A stretch of 64,000 bases of DNA from Myrica gale (taxonomy: Eukaryota > Streptophyta > Magnoliopsida > Fagales > Myricaceae): assembly GCA_963930655.1 (NCBI GenBank), contig OZ005618.1, forward strand, positions 7,834,001 to 7,898,000, written 5' to 3'. A program made the position numbers and the translations under genes. Below the pieces are notes generated by a model, which made no database searches, was not told the DNA's origin, and saw nothing but the letters and a program-made list of their open reading frames with translations. Shown here one piece after another: positions 11,015 through 23,825 of the stretch (position 1 is the stretch's first letter; each line of letters opens with the position of its first letter).

Positions 11015-14000
11015 AGTATTGAAACTACTTCCAGTTATCAATATGATGTCATTTTTCATAACACATTTGTTAGCCGTCTACTATTTTTAGGCAACTCTGG
11101 AGACTTTGTTAATTTTTGCTGTCATTTTTGGAACTCTCTGCTTTTCATTTAAGTGTTTTAGTTTCAAGTGCTTTATATTTGGTCTTGGCTAATTGTATTC
11201 GGTAGAACATTTCAGCATCATTCAAACTCAATTTTGTTTGAGGTTCTCAATCTCTTTTGGCATGTTTCTCTTCCTTTCCACTTCAAATCCAAAAGTTGGT
11301 ATCAGAGCTGCTTTCGGTCTTTTTGGGCTTTATGGCTGATCTCGGTTCGTCTACAACTCTTCACATTTTGATAGTGAGAACTACAACTATTGGAGCATAA
11401 AAATGAAAACTCTTTTTCTGTCTCTTGATCTCTGGGATGTTGTCGAAAATGGAGTTCTTTCACCTGCTGATATCACGGCTAGAGACACTTCTAATTCAAA
11501 CCAAGTCAAGGCTGATAGGCAAAGAGATGCAAAGGCTTTGTTCACCTTGCAACAGGCTATGAGTGAGTCCATATTTCCAAGGCTGATGAGGGCTACTTCT
11601 TCTAACAAGCCCAAGGAGATCCTACAGCAAGAATTTCAAGGTAATAACAAAGTCAAAACGATTAAGCTTCAAGGGTTGAGAAGGGAACTTGAAAACCTCA
11701 AAATGAAAGAATCTGAGAGTGTCAAAGAGTATTGTTCTAGACTCATTGAAGTAGTAAATTAGATGAGCGCTTATGGTGAGAATATGATAGATGAAAGGAT
11801 TGTTGAAAAAATCCTAATCAGTTTAACTTAAAAATATGACCATAAGATGGCTGCCATTGAAGAATGTAGGGATCTCTCTTCTTTATCTGTAACCAAGTTG
11901 ATGGGCTCTCTTCATGCTCATGAACATCAGATTGACAGAAGAAATGAACTTTCTTTGGAGAGTGCTTTCCAATCAAAAGTAAACTTGAAGAATCAGAAGC
12001 AAAAGGACTCAAAGAAAAAGTTCAAGGGCAAAACAAAAGGAGGAGAAAATTCTCAAAAGAAAAATGGAGAATTTCTACCTTGTAGTGTCTACAAGAAGAC
12101 TAATCACATGGAAAAAAAATGTTATCACCGTGGCAAGCCTCAAATTGCAAAATGTTTGGTCATAAAGAAAAAAGATGGCAGTTTGTTCTATCACATTGAA
12201 AGATCTGGTGTAAGCAAATGAAAAAGGCACAATTGCTATGGAGACCAAGAGGTGGACCAGATTCATTAAAGATGTTCTTCATGTTCCCAGCTTTGATCAA
12301 AGTCTACTAAGTGTAGGGAAAATGATGCAAAATGACTATTCACTTCATTTTGAGGGAGAGCTATGTATCATTTATGACTTGAGGAACAAAAATCAAGTGG
12401 TGGGAGATGTAAGAATGAGAAATGGGAGGAATTTTCCCATCTGTTGGCAATATCCAAGAGCCATGATGGCCAGGTCTGATGAGATAGCTTTATGGCATCA
12501 AAGGTTTGGCCATTATAACCTAATGCCTTAAGGTTGTTAAATTAGAAGAATATGATTCGTGATTTGCCTTTGTTAGTCCAAAGATGTCTATTTGTGAAGA
12601 TTGTATGATGGGAAACAACACAAGCAACCCTTTACAACTGAAGAAGCTTGGAGAGCAAAATCAGTTCTTGAATTGATACATACTGATTTGTGTGGCCCCA
12701 TGAGGACACCCTCTCAAAGCCAAAACTGGTACTTTTTACTGTTTATTGATATTTTTTCAGAATGAATTGGGTCTATTTTCTCAAAGAAAAATCAGAAGTT
12801 TTCGGTGTCTTTAAAAATTTTGAGCTACCGGTTGAGAATCAAAGTGGCAGCAAGATCAAAACCTTGAGATCTAAGTGGCAGAGGAACCGAGTTCAACTCA
12901 ATGAAATTTGATAAATTTTGTCAAAAAGAGGGGCTGAAACACCAGCTGACAGTAGCCTATACTCCTCAGAAAAATAGAGTTTTAGAGGGGAAAAATAGGA
13001 TTGTCATGGAGATGGTCAGATCTATGTTAATGGCAAAAGAGCTTCCCAAGAAATTCTAGGCTAAGGCTGTTAACACAGTTGTGTATATCCTATATAGGTG
13101 CTCTACAAAGGCAGTGAATGAAATGACTCCAATTGAAGCATGTACTGGACACAAGCCCACTGCCAATCATTTCAAAGTTTTGGGTGCATCTGCTATATCC
13201 ATGTCCCTAATCAAAATAGACATAAACTTGAAGAAAAGTCAGAAAATACATTTTTATTGGATATAATTCTCAGTCCAAGGGGTTTCGGGTCTTCAATCTC
13301 TAGTCTCAGCAGATGGTTACAAGTAGGGATGTTCAATTTGATGAACATTCAACTTGGAAATGGGAAGAAGATCAAGAATCAAATTTGCCCAAAGAAGTTG
13401 GAAGATTTCTCAACTTGATGTCGAGTCAGCATTCCTCAATGGAGTACTTGAAGAAGAAGTGTATGTTGAGCAACCTGAGGACTTCAAGAAGGAAGAAGTT
13501 CGACTTCAAATGACACTCTATGGGCTTAAACAAGCACTCCGAGCATGGTACAACAAAAGTGATGGTTACATTTGTGATCAAGGTTTTAAGAGAAGTATTA
13601 GTGAACCTACTCTTTACGCCCAACTTAAAGGTGAAGCCTTACTTATTTTCTCTCTTTATGTGGATGATTTAGTTGTGACTGGAAATGATCCGGTTATGAT
13701 TGAAACATTCAAGCAAGAGATGATGAAGACATTTGAGATGAGTGACTTGGGCTTAATATATTACTTTCTTGGCATGGATGTATGTCGAGAACTAGAAGGT
13801 GGCATCTTCATTTCTCAAATGAAGTGTGCTGGAGATTTGCTAAAAAAGTTCAACATGACTGAATGCAAATCAGTGGCCACTCCTTTAATTACAAATGAGA
13901 AATTCAAGAAGGAAGATGGAGCAAAGGCTGCTGATGCTACAACATATATAAGCATAATTGGGAGCCTATTATATTTGGCTGCCACACGACCAGATATCAT

Positions 14001-14890
14001 GTTTGCAACCAGCCTTCTCTCTAGGTTTACGCAAAGTCCCAGCCAAATACATTTTGGTGTTGCAAAACGTGTGCTTAGATACATTCAGGGCACCAAGGAC
14101 TTTGGCATTTGGTACAAACCTTGTGCTCAATCACCCTTGACTGGTTTTAACTATAGTGATTGGGCTGGATCAGTAGATGACATGAGAAGCACTTCCGAGC
14201 ATTATTTCAACCTTTGGAACTAGTGTATTTTCATGGGGATTAAGGAAGCAAAATTCAGTTGTACAATCCACAGCCAAAGTTGAGTATGTAGCTGCTGCTA
14301 GGGCTACAAATCAAACTATTTGGCTGAGCAAAATTTCTTGAAGATATGAGTGCAAAACAACAACTTCCAATGGTGATTTATTGTGATAACAAGTCAGCTA
14401 TTCCTATGGCAAAGAATCCCGTCTTTCATAGCAGAACCAAACATATTGCAATCAAGTATCACTACTTAAGATAAGTTGAAGCAAAGGGAGATATTGAGCT
14501 CAAATTTTGCAAATCTGAAGAGCAAGTTGCTGACATCTTCACAAAAGCACTTCCAAGGGACAAATTCAAATGCTTAGATTAATGCTTGGAGTGTCAGAAA
14601 AATGCATCAAGAAGGTGTATTGAAACTAGTTCCAGTTATCAATATGATGTCATTTTCCATAACACATTTATTAGTCGTCTACTATTTTTAGGCAACTCTG
14701 GAAACTTTGTTTTTGCTGTCATTTTAGAACTCTATGCTTTCATTTTAGTGTGTTAGTTTCAAGTGATTTATATTTGGTCTTGGCTCATTGTGTTTGGTAG
14801 AACATTTCAGCATCATTCAAACTCAGTTTTGTTTGGGGTTCTCAATCTCTTTTGTCATTATTTTCTTCATTTCCACTTCAAATCCAACAA
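11015..14890 (+). mobile_element. Ty1/copia LTR retrotransposon fossil
   Basis: Two direct LTRs of about 275 bp (about 11015-11292 and 14617-14890) both contain TTCCAGTTATCAATATGATG and end CACTTCAAATCCAA. The 5' LTR is followed by TGGTATCAGAGC, the standard initiator-tRNA-Met primer site. In order between them lie a gag-like region (about 11400-12220), an integrase region (about 12240-13250), reverse transcriptase (about 13350-14220) and RNase H (to about 14580). This is the copia order. By eye the LTRs differ at roughly 20 of 275 sites, implying an age of a few million years at usual plant rates. Flanks AAACA/CAACA could be a worn target duplication. The coding region is broken in several places; it is a fossil. 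Confidence 0.9.
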
Positions 14891-16189
14891 CAAGTGACAA
14901 TTCTTTGTTTTGTTTTTTGCTGTCTTAGTACCCAACTTCGCTCAACTAGGAGTTTCTTTTTCTGCTGATCCATTACCCATTTCCCTGACATGGTGTACTT
15001 TGGAGAATGTGGTAAATCGGTAGAAACCTAATTATGACTGCCAATTCCAGTCTAGCTAACCATCTCTTGTTTCATCTGCTTATTAACACCCATCCCAGAA
15101 GAAGCTTGATTACCCCTTACAACTTCCATATGGCCATTTTCAACATTGTCTGCAGGATTACTAATAGGTAACGCACCCCTTCTATTTAAAGAATCATATT
15201 GCTTTGATACCATTGTTAAAACAGCCTGTGAAGCTGCTATTTCAAGAAAGAATTAAAACAAAGTGGTTATTCAAGTAACTAAACAGTAGAATGTTCAAAT
15301 ACAATAGAATACTCAAGGTGCAACTAAAATCTCCCTCCTTGTACACATCAACATCTTCCTCTTCAACTGCCTACAATGGAAAACAAAATATCAAAACTTA
15401 TAAAACACAAAACAGACACCATTGCAGGGAAAAAACCAATGCCCTGCCAAAAGATTTAAGCTCTTTTTTTATCAATTGATACAAGAAAGCTACTCCAAGA
15501 CATTAATAGAAGAGGCAGAAGTTTTCTATACACATATAGGACTGTGCAAGAGAGAGATGAAAATTTCTAACCTTCTACCCCAACCCCTGCTTCGTGCACA
15601 CATACCATTGCAACAACATAATCCCAAGCCTATAGTGTGCATTATAAATAGGATCAAGAACCAAGTCATGAAACCACAACTTTTGCAAACAAAAGATTAA
15701 TAAACATATCGGTCACAATAACAACAAATTCAACAAATATAACGAGGTTTACTGTTGATGAAGCGATATTACACTTAATCTGCTTGGAAAATTCCACATA
15801 GAGAAAAGGTAGATAAATAGCAATTATACACACCATTCTCATCTAAGTGCCCCAACATTGATCTGCACGGACGCGGGGACCTTTGAAGTAATCAACCTGT
15901 TTGTGGCCGAACTGCATTGAACACCCACTTTTTAAACACAAAAATCAATATATTAAAAAATGCTTTCAGATAATTCAGAGAGATTAAATAATATTTCCCG
16001 AGAATGTAAAGCTCGGTGATAACCCCCTAGTCGTTCTTCATTTTGATTGCTTCGTCTAACACTCACTAATCTGAACCAAACAGTCCAGATAACTTATTTA
16101 TGTTCACATCACCAAGAATCTTGTGTCTATCCTTCAATTTTGGATTGATAACTAATGCTAGTTTGAGTTTCATTCTACTCATTTCTTTG
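14891..16189. other. Intergenic, no gene recognised
   Basis: AT-rich DNA between two copia fossils. A minus-strand reading around 15060-15240 looks faintly gene-like but matches no family I can name. Nothing else is supported. Confidence 0.35.
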
Positions 16190-18335
16190 TGATGGACAAG
16201 TTAACAGGGAAGATCCTCCCCACCGGTCCCACCCGTGATGGTCTCAATTGATTTCCTTGTACGTTGTCCTCTCTTCCACCATCCACTCATCTTGGAGAAT
16301 GTACATCTTTTCCTCAATGGTATCTTCGGCTCAATCACCCCTCCTTGGACCTTGTCTCCCGCATTTTGCGCACCAACAACCTTCCCTCTACTGTTGCTGC
16401 CTCTTCCTTCAAATGTGTTGTCTGCCCTTTTGCCAAGACTCATCAGCTGCCTTTTAGTCATAGTTTTACTAAAACTTGTCTGTTACAGCTTATATGTGCT
16501 GATGTTTGAAGTCCAACCCCTTATGTGTCAAGACAAGGCTATCGTTATTATGTTTCCTTTTTTATCATTATACTCTATTCACTTGAGACCACCACTGAAA
16601 GGCTCTACATATCACGTGATGTTATTTTTAATGAGTCCTCCTTTCCATTTTCAAAGTCTACATCTCATTTAAATTAGCCCCCACCTCATTCTACTACGAT
16701 TTCTCTTCGCATTTTCCTGTCCTCTATTTTAGGACATGCTCCTTCAAATACACCATCTCCTACAAATTCGACTTTGCCTTCCTTTTCCTCACCGACTCAT
16801 ACTCCAATATCTTCTCGTCTTCCTACAACTACTCGATCTGCTTCAGATCCTCCTCCATCTTATATACCTACTCCCTCTTCTCTTATCTCCCCTAAGTCAT
16901 CGATAATTACAAGAGCTCAAACCAACTTGTCTCGGCCTCGTCAATTTACTGATGGCACAATTTGGTATTGTCTCAAGACATCTGCCACTGTTCCAGATGA
17001 GTTGTTTCACACCAAATTAAGAGTGGATGGTTCTCTTGAGCGACACAAGGCACGCCTTGTTGCCAAAGGCTTCCACCAATAGCATGGTGTTGACTACAAT
17101 GAGACCTTTAGCCCTATTGTCAAGCATTCAACAATTCATCTTGTTCTCTCTCTTGCAGTTGCACGTGGGTGGTGCTTCGGCAGCTGGACATCTAAAATGT
17201 ATTTTTGCACAGTTTTCTCACTGAGTCTGTCTATATGCAACAACCACAAGGCTTTGTTGACCCACTCTATCCTCAGCACATATGTAAGCTTCATAGAGCC
17301 ATCTATGGCCTCAAGCAAGCCCCCGAGCTTGGTTTGCACAACTCAGTTCATGACTTCTTGGGTATGTCTTTCTTTCCTTTGCTACCGATCCTTCATTATT
17401 CATTTTAAACCAGGGTGCTCTACATATGTATTTTCTGGTCTATTTGGATGACATTGTCATCAACTCATCTCTACCTTTTGCTGTCGATGCTCTTGTCTCT
17501 ACTATGAGCGTTGTATTTCCAGTTAAAGATTTGGGCAGACTCTCCTATTTCCTTGGTCTTAAGGTTTATTACATCTCTGGTGGGGTTCTTCTTTCTTAGA
17601 GGAAATACACGCATGACCTTTTTGGCCGCTGCAACTTGCCCTTTGCTCATGTCCGCCTCTACGAAGTTATCTAAGTTTGACTTTCATTCATTTGAAGATG
17701 TTACTTTCTTTTGTAGCATTGTTGGAGGGCTCCAGTAACTCTCCTTAACATGCCTCGACATCTCCTTTGCAGTGAACCGTGTATGCTAATTCATGCATCA
17801 ACCTAAGCTTGAAATACATGAATTATCATCCTTCGTTACTTGAAGGCCACCATCAATCACGGCCTCTTCTTTGCATCTAGCTCCGGTTTTCGTCTCCAAG
17901 CCTACCCCGATGTTGACTGGGCCGTCTGTCCTGTTGACCCTCAGTCCACCGGGGGGTTCTGCATCTTTCTTGGCTGCCATCATATCTCTTGGAGTTCTTG
18001 TAAGCTACACACTGTAGCTCGTTCTAGTACGGAGGCGAAGTATAAGTCTCTTGTCAACATTGCTATTGAACACATTTTGCTTCAGACTCTTCTGCGTAAA
18101 CTTGGATTGTCTCTGCCTCATACTCCTACCCTGTGGTGTGATAATCTTGGTGCGACCTATCTCACGAGAAATCCCGTCTTCCATTCCTGCACCAAACACA
18201 TTGTTATTGAATTTAATTTTATCTGTGGTCGAGTGGCTGCTCGTACACTCCATGTCTCCATTTGCAGTAGTAAAGATCATCTTGCTGATGTCTTTACTAA
18301 GCCTTTGGTTGCAGATCGTTTTGCTTTTCTTTGAT
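16190..18335 (+). mobile_element. Ty1/copia pol fossil without LTRs
   Basis: Successive reading frames show copia integrase tail, the start of reverse transcriptase (around 16900-17080), its middle (17190-17580) and RNase H with the closing 'HLADVFTKPL' type motif (17840-18334). No LTR, primer site or polypurine tract was found. It belongs to a different copia lineage from the element at 11015 and has many breaks, so it is older. It abuts the subterminal repeat block of the proposed outer CACTA. Confidence 0.85.
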
Positions 18336-18773
18336 TGAGTCAATCTAGCAGTGTTTTTGTACAAACGCTTGGGTTTTAACAACGTTTATCAAAAACACTG
18401 CAAAAAGTTTGAGTTTTAGCAGTGCTTTCTCGAAAACGCTGCTAAAACTCACACACCTGTAGTAGTTTTTTTTTCAAAGCGCTTCTACAGGAATAAGTTT
18501 TTGCGGGGCAAAACGCCGCCAAAAGTTCAACTTTTAGCCGCGTTTGTGGAAAAATGCTGATAAAGAGCAAAGTTGTGCCTACGTTTTTTACAAAACGCTA
18601 TCACAATGCTATTTGTTGCGGTGGCATTTTTTTTTAAAATACTACTATAAGTCAAATTTTTAGCGGCATTTGTAAAAAAAGCTTTTTTAGCCACGTTTGT
18701 CTACAAATGTCACTAAAGGGGTGTTGTAGCAGCATTTTTAGCGACCGCCGCTAAAAAGACCGCTACTATAATG
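18335..18773. repeat. CACTA subterminal repeat block
   Basis: A dense alternation of degenerate words such as TTTTAGCAGTG, AAAACGCTGCTAAAA and GCGACCGCCGCTAAA in both orientations. It is of the same type as at 2388-2640, more decayed than the blocks at 3040 and 10020, and is interpreted as the right end of the outer element. Confidence 0.6.
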
Positions 18774-19401
18774 AAAGAATACAGATTTTGAGTGTTTATA
18801 CTACTTGAGCCTTAGGTTACTTTGAAGAAGGATTTCTTCTACAAACTTTTATCATTCGATAGATTCCGATAAGTGGTGAGTTCTTGCTCTGTATTCCACG
18901 TTGGATTACATTGAGTCTTAATTTCTATATTTATTTATGTTCTACTTGGGTGGTGAGCTTATTTATCCGAGTGTTTCTCAACATTCCTACATACATCCCG
19001 AGCTACCCATACACTTTCCTAACCTTTCCACAAATATCACGAGGTATCCATCTATCCGGGACAGTTATCTTAATCCCGAGGTTCCATTTCTCCCGAAGCA
19101 TTCAAACCATTCCGAAGTACTCACAAGGTGTCCCGCGTCATTCCCTAGTTAACCTCAGTAGCAATAATTTTTGGGCACAGAGCCTTTTTTCGTCCCAAAA
19201 AATTATTTTAACATCCGTTAATTATCGTTCTAACGCTAGCTACATCCAACAATTACAAATGAAAATAGTTTTTTTAAATAATTATTCATATGGTAAATGA
19301 TATATATTCTAACGGTACTGGAGGAATTGTACGAGCACTGTTATATCTTCTACTTCTTCTCTTCTCTAGAACCGAGTGTATGGTTTGTAAAACAATGGAC
19401 T
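18774..19401. other. Intergenic between two CACTA elements
   Basis: No gene is recognised. The segment around 19165-19260 is a diverged relative of 1880-1975. It is followed immediately by the CACTA at 19402. Confidence 0.4.
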
Positions 19402-19979
19402 CACTACAAAAAAACCGACCTATAGCGGCGGTCGAAAACCGCCGCTATAGGTCAACAAACCGCTGCTATAGGCTATAGCAGCGGTTTTTTAGCGGCGGTC
19501 GCAACCGCCGCTATAGCTCCGTCGGGATAGGTTATAGCGGCGGTTTTTGCGACCGCTGGAGAAGACCCTAAGCCTATAGCGGCGGTCCTGTAGCGGCGGT
19601 ATAGACATTTTTTTCGAATTTTTTTAATCGGTTTTAAAAAAGTTGAACACCTATAGCGGCGGTCACTGACCGCCGCTATAGGTTAGCAGGGTAAATAGAA
19701 AAAATCTCATTTCAAACTCCAAAAACAAATTATTTTGTCCATTTACTAAAAAAATAAAGAAAAAAAATCTTAATTGAAAACACTGAAACAAGTAAAGAAT
19801 GGAACCATCATGCGGGAAAACAATGGAAATAAACTGCAAGGAAACACACATATATGTTGGTGTGTGTTGATGTTTTCAATTAAGTAACAAAATAGCAAAA
19901 TCCAATCCAATCCAATCCAACTCACCAGCAATGATACTAAAACTAGGGAATTTGAAGTATATTTAAAGAAGTATGAGAC

Positions 19980-20764
19980 CTTCAATGCCGTCAAAAACTT
20001 TGCAGTTCCACTTTGCGCAATAGTTCCAAGGCAGTCAACAAGTTCTTGCCGAGTCATACCGATACCAGTATCACTGCATAGAGCAGAAGAGGCTTCAGTA
20101 ATGCTAAAGGAAGATGGGAAAATCATTTATAGACACTTATGGCTGAAGCTTACGTGATAGTTATAATGCCATTGTCCTTGTCAGCTTGGATACGAATGTC
20201 AAGATCAACTGCCTCCTTCAAAAGGCCAGAGTCTGTAACACTGAGAAACTGCAGTTTGTCCAATGCATCACTTGCATTGCTGTGGAAATCAATACAACCC
20301 AGTTCCAATAGTTAGCACCCTCCAACTCATAGGAAACATAAACTTTATTTGATGCTGATCTTTTTGGAATATGCAGAGTTCAATGCTGGTAAGAAACAAC
20401 AAAGCAGCATTCTCTATTTAACCCAAGCATATTCCCATCACAATCACATCCGTTCCCATGACCAAATCACCAAAGAGAAAAATAAGCCATCATCGCAGAA
20501 TCCACCAAGCCAAAAGCATTAGAAAAGTTAAAAACCTTTAGCCATCAGACAAAAGTTTCATCAGCCCTAGCATACCTCAGCTTGATACTTGTATTTCTCA
20601 GCTGGTGGAGCAGCCGACGCATCTGATGCAGCAGCAGTCAACTCATACCGCTTGCCCAAAAAGGGGGTCTCTTTCAAGTTGAACTGAGTTGTAGATTTAG
20701 TGGTATGACTCCTACCAGCAGTTAACATCGAGTACCATTGACTTCTGGATTCAACCTCTCCCAC
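19980..20764 (-). pseudogene. Captured N-terminal exons of mitochondrial-type HSP90 (HSP90-6/TRAP1-like)
   Basis: Three exons with proper splice borders run leftwards. Exon 20764-20576 gives a WYSMLTAGR presequence-like part and ends PPAEKYKYQAE. Exon 20279-20154 gives NASDALDKL, FLSVTDSGLL and DNGIITI. Exon 20073-19980 gives DTGIGMTRQELVDCLGTIAQ and ends KFLTALK. These are the ATP-binding N domain of organellar HSP90, and the wording fits the plant mitochondrial paralogue. The exon that should lie between the first two (family residues around SRLLDLIV..SLYS.KEVFLREL) is absent, and nothing follows the third. The product could not bind ATP normally. It is CACTA cargo, not the parent gene. Confidence 0.9.
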
Positions 20765-22059
20765 CTACTCATCACGCATGTATAGAACATCATGCCCATA
20801 GAAAATGGCAGTGCAATGTAATTAAACCAACCTCAACTACACGTAGAACCGCATTAATCTTGAAGATATAAAAAGCTAATTTTTCTTATGAAATGGGACA
20901 AGAAAGTTTCTTACAGAAAAACACCTTACACAAAACAAAAATCAAAGCTGCTCAATTTCTGGAAAAGATAGAAGCACCAGAAAGAGAATCCGCCTATTCA
21001 GCAATATATTCAGAGAAATCCACTTCCAAGTAGGATCAAGATTGAGATTACTTGCCCTATTTCCAAGGACACAAAATTGACATATAGAAAGCTAGGTCCT
21101 GTCTTTGCATTCAGAATCCTCCCTCAGAAAACCATAGCTTTAAAAACTAGTACTGCCTACTAATACGAAAAGATGGAAAAGGCCTGATAATAGATCTAAG
21201 GGTCTTGCATCCTTCAGCACTCCATCCCCTGTTTTGTTCCGCTACCCAAAAATTCAACCTCTCTGCTCCTGAAATAGAAATTATTGTACTTCAAGTCAAT
21301 ATTCTGTATTAGTCCAAATGTGACAATGTCGTGCCTACTATTCCAGATCAATGAGAATCAATTAGCCATAGGGTCCATTTGTTCCTGTAGCTTGCTTCTT
21401 CATCCTCTATGAAATACAGCTATTCTTCACCTCTTGTCACAGTGCACCAGAAAACTTCTACTGCTAGTCCTTAATTATGTGGAGGGTTTGCAGATTACCA
21501 GATAGTGTTGAGCATGTAGCAATCTATAACTGTGAATCCCACACATTTCATTTATTCAAAGGATAAAACCCAATGTTAGTTACAAAACTATTCTCAACTC
21601 CTATGATGGACTTAGTTTGTAGGCCCCATGTACTTCTTTATTATCTCTTTCATTTGGCAGCACAATGAGATAAACATAGAAGCATACACAAAAAGAAAAT
21701 GTGTCTTTTCCAATGAATTCTTCATATTTTTTTAAAAATGAAAAATCGAGATATCCAAGAGCTCCTTCTCTTATATTTACTGAATATATTAGCCAAGAGA
21801 AAAGGAGGAGAGAATGCAGCATATAATGATTCGATACATTTGGGCCCTTAGAACCACCCACTGAATACCAACATTTTGCAGTCTCCTTCTCAATTCCTCA
21901 TACAAGAGGCGACCAAAACCCTGAAAATTGCTAACATGTCAATTCACTTGAGAAGATTTATCTATCTGAATTTCACAAGATGAGTACAATGCTAATAAAA
22001 ACAGATGGAGGAGGGAAGGAATGGGCAATACATTCCTTGCAGTTACAACACCCTGCATC

Positions 22060-22560
22060 TACCTTGAACCATGACAAACTACCAAGGGTCACAGAATGGG
22101 CACTGGAAATGAAAGGAAAGAAAATACCTTGTGTTGATAGATTGAAGTAACAGCAGCAAGAGGAACAAATTTTCGTCTGAGAGAGAGAGAGAGAGAGCAA
22201 ACGGAGAGAGGAGAGGCCTGCGTTCTGATTGATGCGGTACCATGACTGAACAAATTTTCTTGGACATCGTTCTCCTGCATTTCGGAACTGAAAATGTAGA
22301 CTTCGACGCAAGAGCAGATCGAGAACCCCAAATCTTTCTGCTTGATAAAAGAAACACAACAAAGGAACGAAATGTTAGATACTGGTTATAGAAATTTCAT
22401 CAGAAAATGAAGAATGAGGAAATGGGAGCTGGGTTGAAGAGACGTTCGATAACTCCCAAACGACAACAAATGCCCGTCTGAGAGAGAGAGAGAGAGAGAG
22501 GAGAGGAGAGAAGAGACGAAACTGAGAATTGAAAAAAGAGGGGGGTTTTTTAACCTAAGT
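22060..22560 (-). pseudogene. Captured leader and first exon-like segment
   Basis: From about 22560 leftwards there is a pyrimidine-rich leader with a CT microsatellite (22470-22500). A candidate intron ends at TCAAGCAG (about 22337), then a short open segment runs to a second CT run near 22180. Three frames stay open but none matches a family I know. It may be the 5' end of the captured HSP90 gene or of another host gene; the sequence does not decide. Confidence 0.4.
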
Positions 22561-22599
22561 AGCAGGAAGCGAAAACTGGGAGGAAAAAAAGGCGGGGGA

Positions 22600-23370
22600 G
22601 GGGGGGGGCGGGAAATTTACAAGTTTTGTTTCCTTAATTTGTAGTTTTTCTAAAATAGTTTATATTTTTTAATTATGTGTATTTAATAAATTATAATAGT
22701 TTATAATAGTATTTGAAATCTTTATATTTAGTAATAATTTTATATTTAGAAAATACATAGCATATTATTTAATGTTTTTTATAATTAGTGTAATAATTTT
22801 AATTAAAACAAGTTGATAGTAATAATATATAATATTTATAATTTAAAAATATAAAGTACTATAAAAAATTATGATCAGATATTAAGTTATGTACTTTAAT
22901 TGTATAAGCTAATTAATCTCACAATAACGAATTCAAAATAATCGTGTATGTCCCAAAAAAAACTACAAACCGAGCAAAAATAGCTAAAATAACTAAAAAT
23001 AGGTTTTTGAGAGGGAAAACAGCGGATTTAGGGCTCGAAACGAGGCGTACCGAAGCGTTGCTAGGTGCCCACGACGTGCGCGCCGAAAAGAGCTTTTCGA
23101 ATTGGGGTCATGGGCGCGAATCGGATACTTGTAGCGAAAGTTATGACCAAAAAACCGACACGTGTGCGAAAAGTGCCCCAATTCTATATAACAACTTCAA
23201 TATTCATAACACTCTCTCTAATTTCATATTTTATTAACTATGTCTCTTAAAATTTTTTTAAAACATGTGACAAAATACAATTATGTATAAAAAGGAATAA
23301 ATAGTCAATAAAACAATTTTTAACCTTAAATAACACATAAAATTTCATTTTTCTAATTTTTTTACATTAT
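22600..23370. other. AT-rich CACTA body, no gene
   Basis: No coding signal. A GC-richer patch at 23000-23170 includes GACGTGCGCGCCGAAAAG and stands out in an otherwise AT-rich stretch. The region from 23190 on is the terminal domain shared with 9830-10377. Confidence 0.5.
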
Positions 23371-23825
23371 ACCTATAGCAGCGGTCACTACAAAGACCGC
23401 CGCTATAGGTATACTTGTAGCAGCGGTTTGTATTAAAACCGCTGCTACAGGTACGAGATTCAGCGGCAGTCATGTTGACCGCCGCTGTAGACCCCCTTCC
23501 TAAAGCGGCGGTCACTGACCGCCGCTATAGACACTGACATATAGCCGCGGTTTATTCAAAATCGCAGCTATATTGGGTCTGTAGCCGCGGTCAGTGACCG
23601 CGGCTATAGAGACCGCGGCTAACAAAAATAAATAGCCGCGGTTTCTGTAGCCGCGGTCAGCGACCGCGGCTACAGACCACTTATAGCCGCGGTCAGTGAC
23701 CGCGGCTATAGACCCCATTTAGCCGCGGTTGACTAAAACCGCCGCTAAAAACACTTTGTAGCGGCGGTATTGGTGACCGCCGCTACAGTGACCGCCGCTA
23801 TAGGTGGTTTTTTTTTGTAGTGACT

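Larger units (their letters stand above)
2368..18773. mobile_element. Probable old outer CACTA element
   Basis: Two blocks of CACTA-type subterminal repeats face each other: 2388-2640 (words such as TTTTAGCAGCGTTT and TAGCCGCGGTC) and 18335-18773 (TTTTAGCAGTG, AACGCTGCTAAA, GCGACCGCCGCTAAA). They lie outside the better preserved CACTA at 3025-10377 and outside the two copia fossils. The outermost bases (TATACAACAAAG on the left, CGCTACTATAATG on the right) are only loosely like CACTACAAAAAA and its complement, and no 3-bp TSD was secured. The blocks may instead be two unrelated CACTA remnants. No transposase gene is visible. Confidence 0.4.
19402..23822. mobile_element. Non-autonomous CACTA element carrying HSP90 exons
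   Basis: Starts CACTACAAAAAAACCGACC and ends GGTTTTTTTTTGTAGTG, with a perfect 3-bp target duplication ACT (19399-19401 and 23823-23825). Subterminal blocks 19420-19690 and 23370-23815 are built of clean inverted pairs such as TAGCGGCGGTC and GACCGCCGCTA, much less decayed than in the elements to the left, so this is probably the youngest of the group. There is no transposase. The body carries three exons of a mitochondrial-type HSP90 and a leader-like exon, all on the minus strand. The right 600 bp match those of the element at 3025-10377. Confidence 0.92.

Noticed and set aside
16235-16672. 145-residue open frame as a host gene
   Set aside because: It overlaps other open frames in a region whose neighbours are clear copia integrase and reverse transcriptase remnants; it is part of that fossil.
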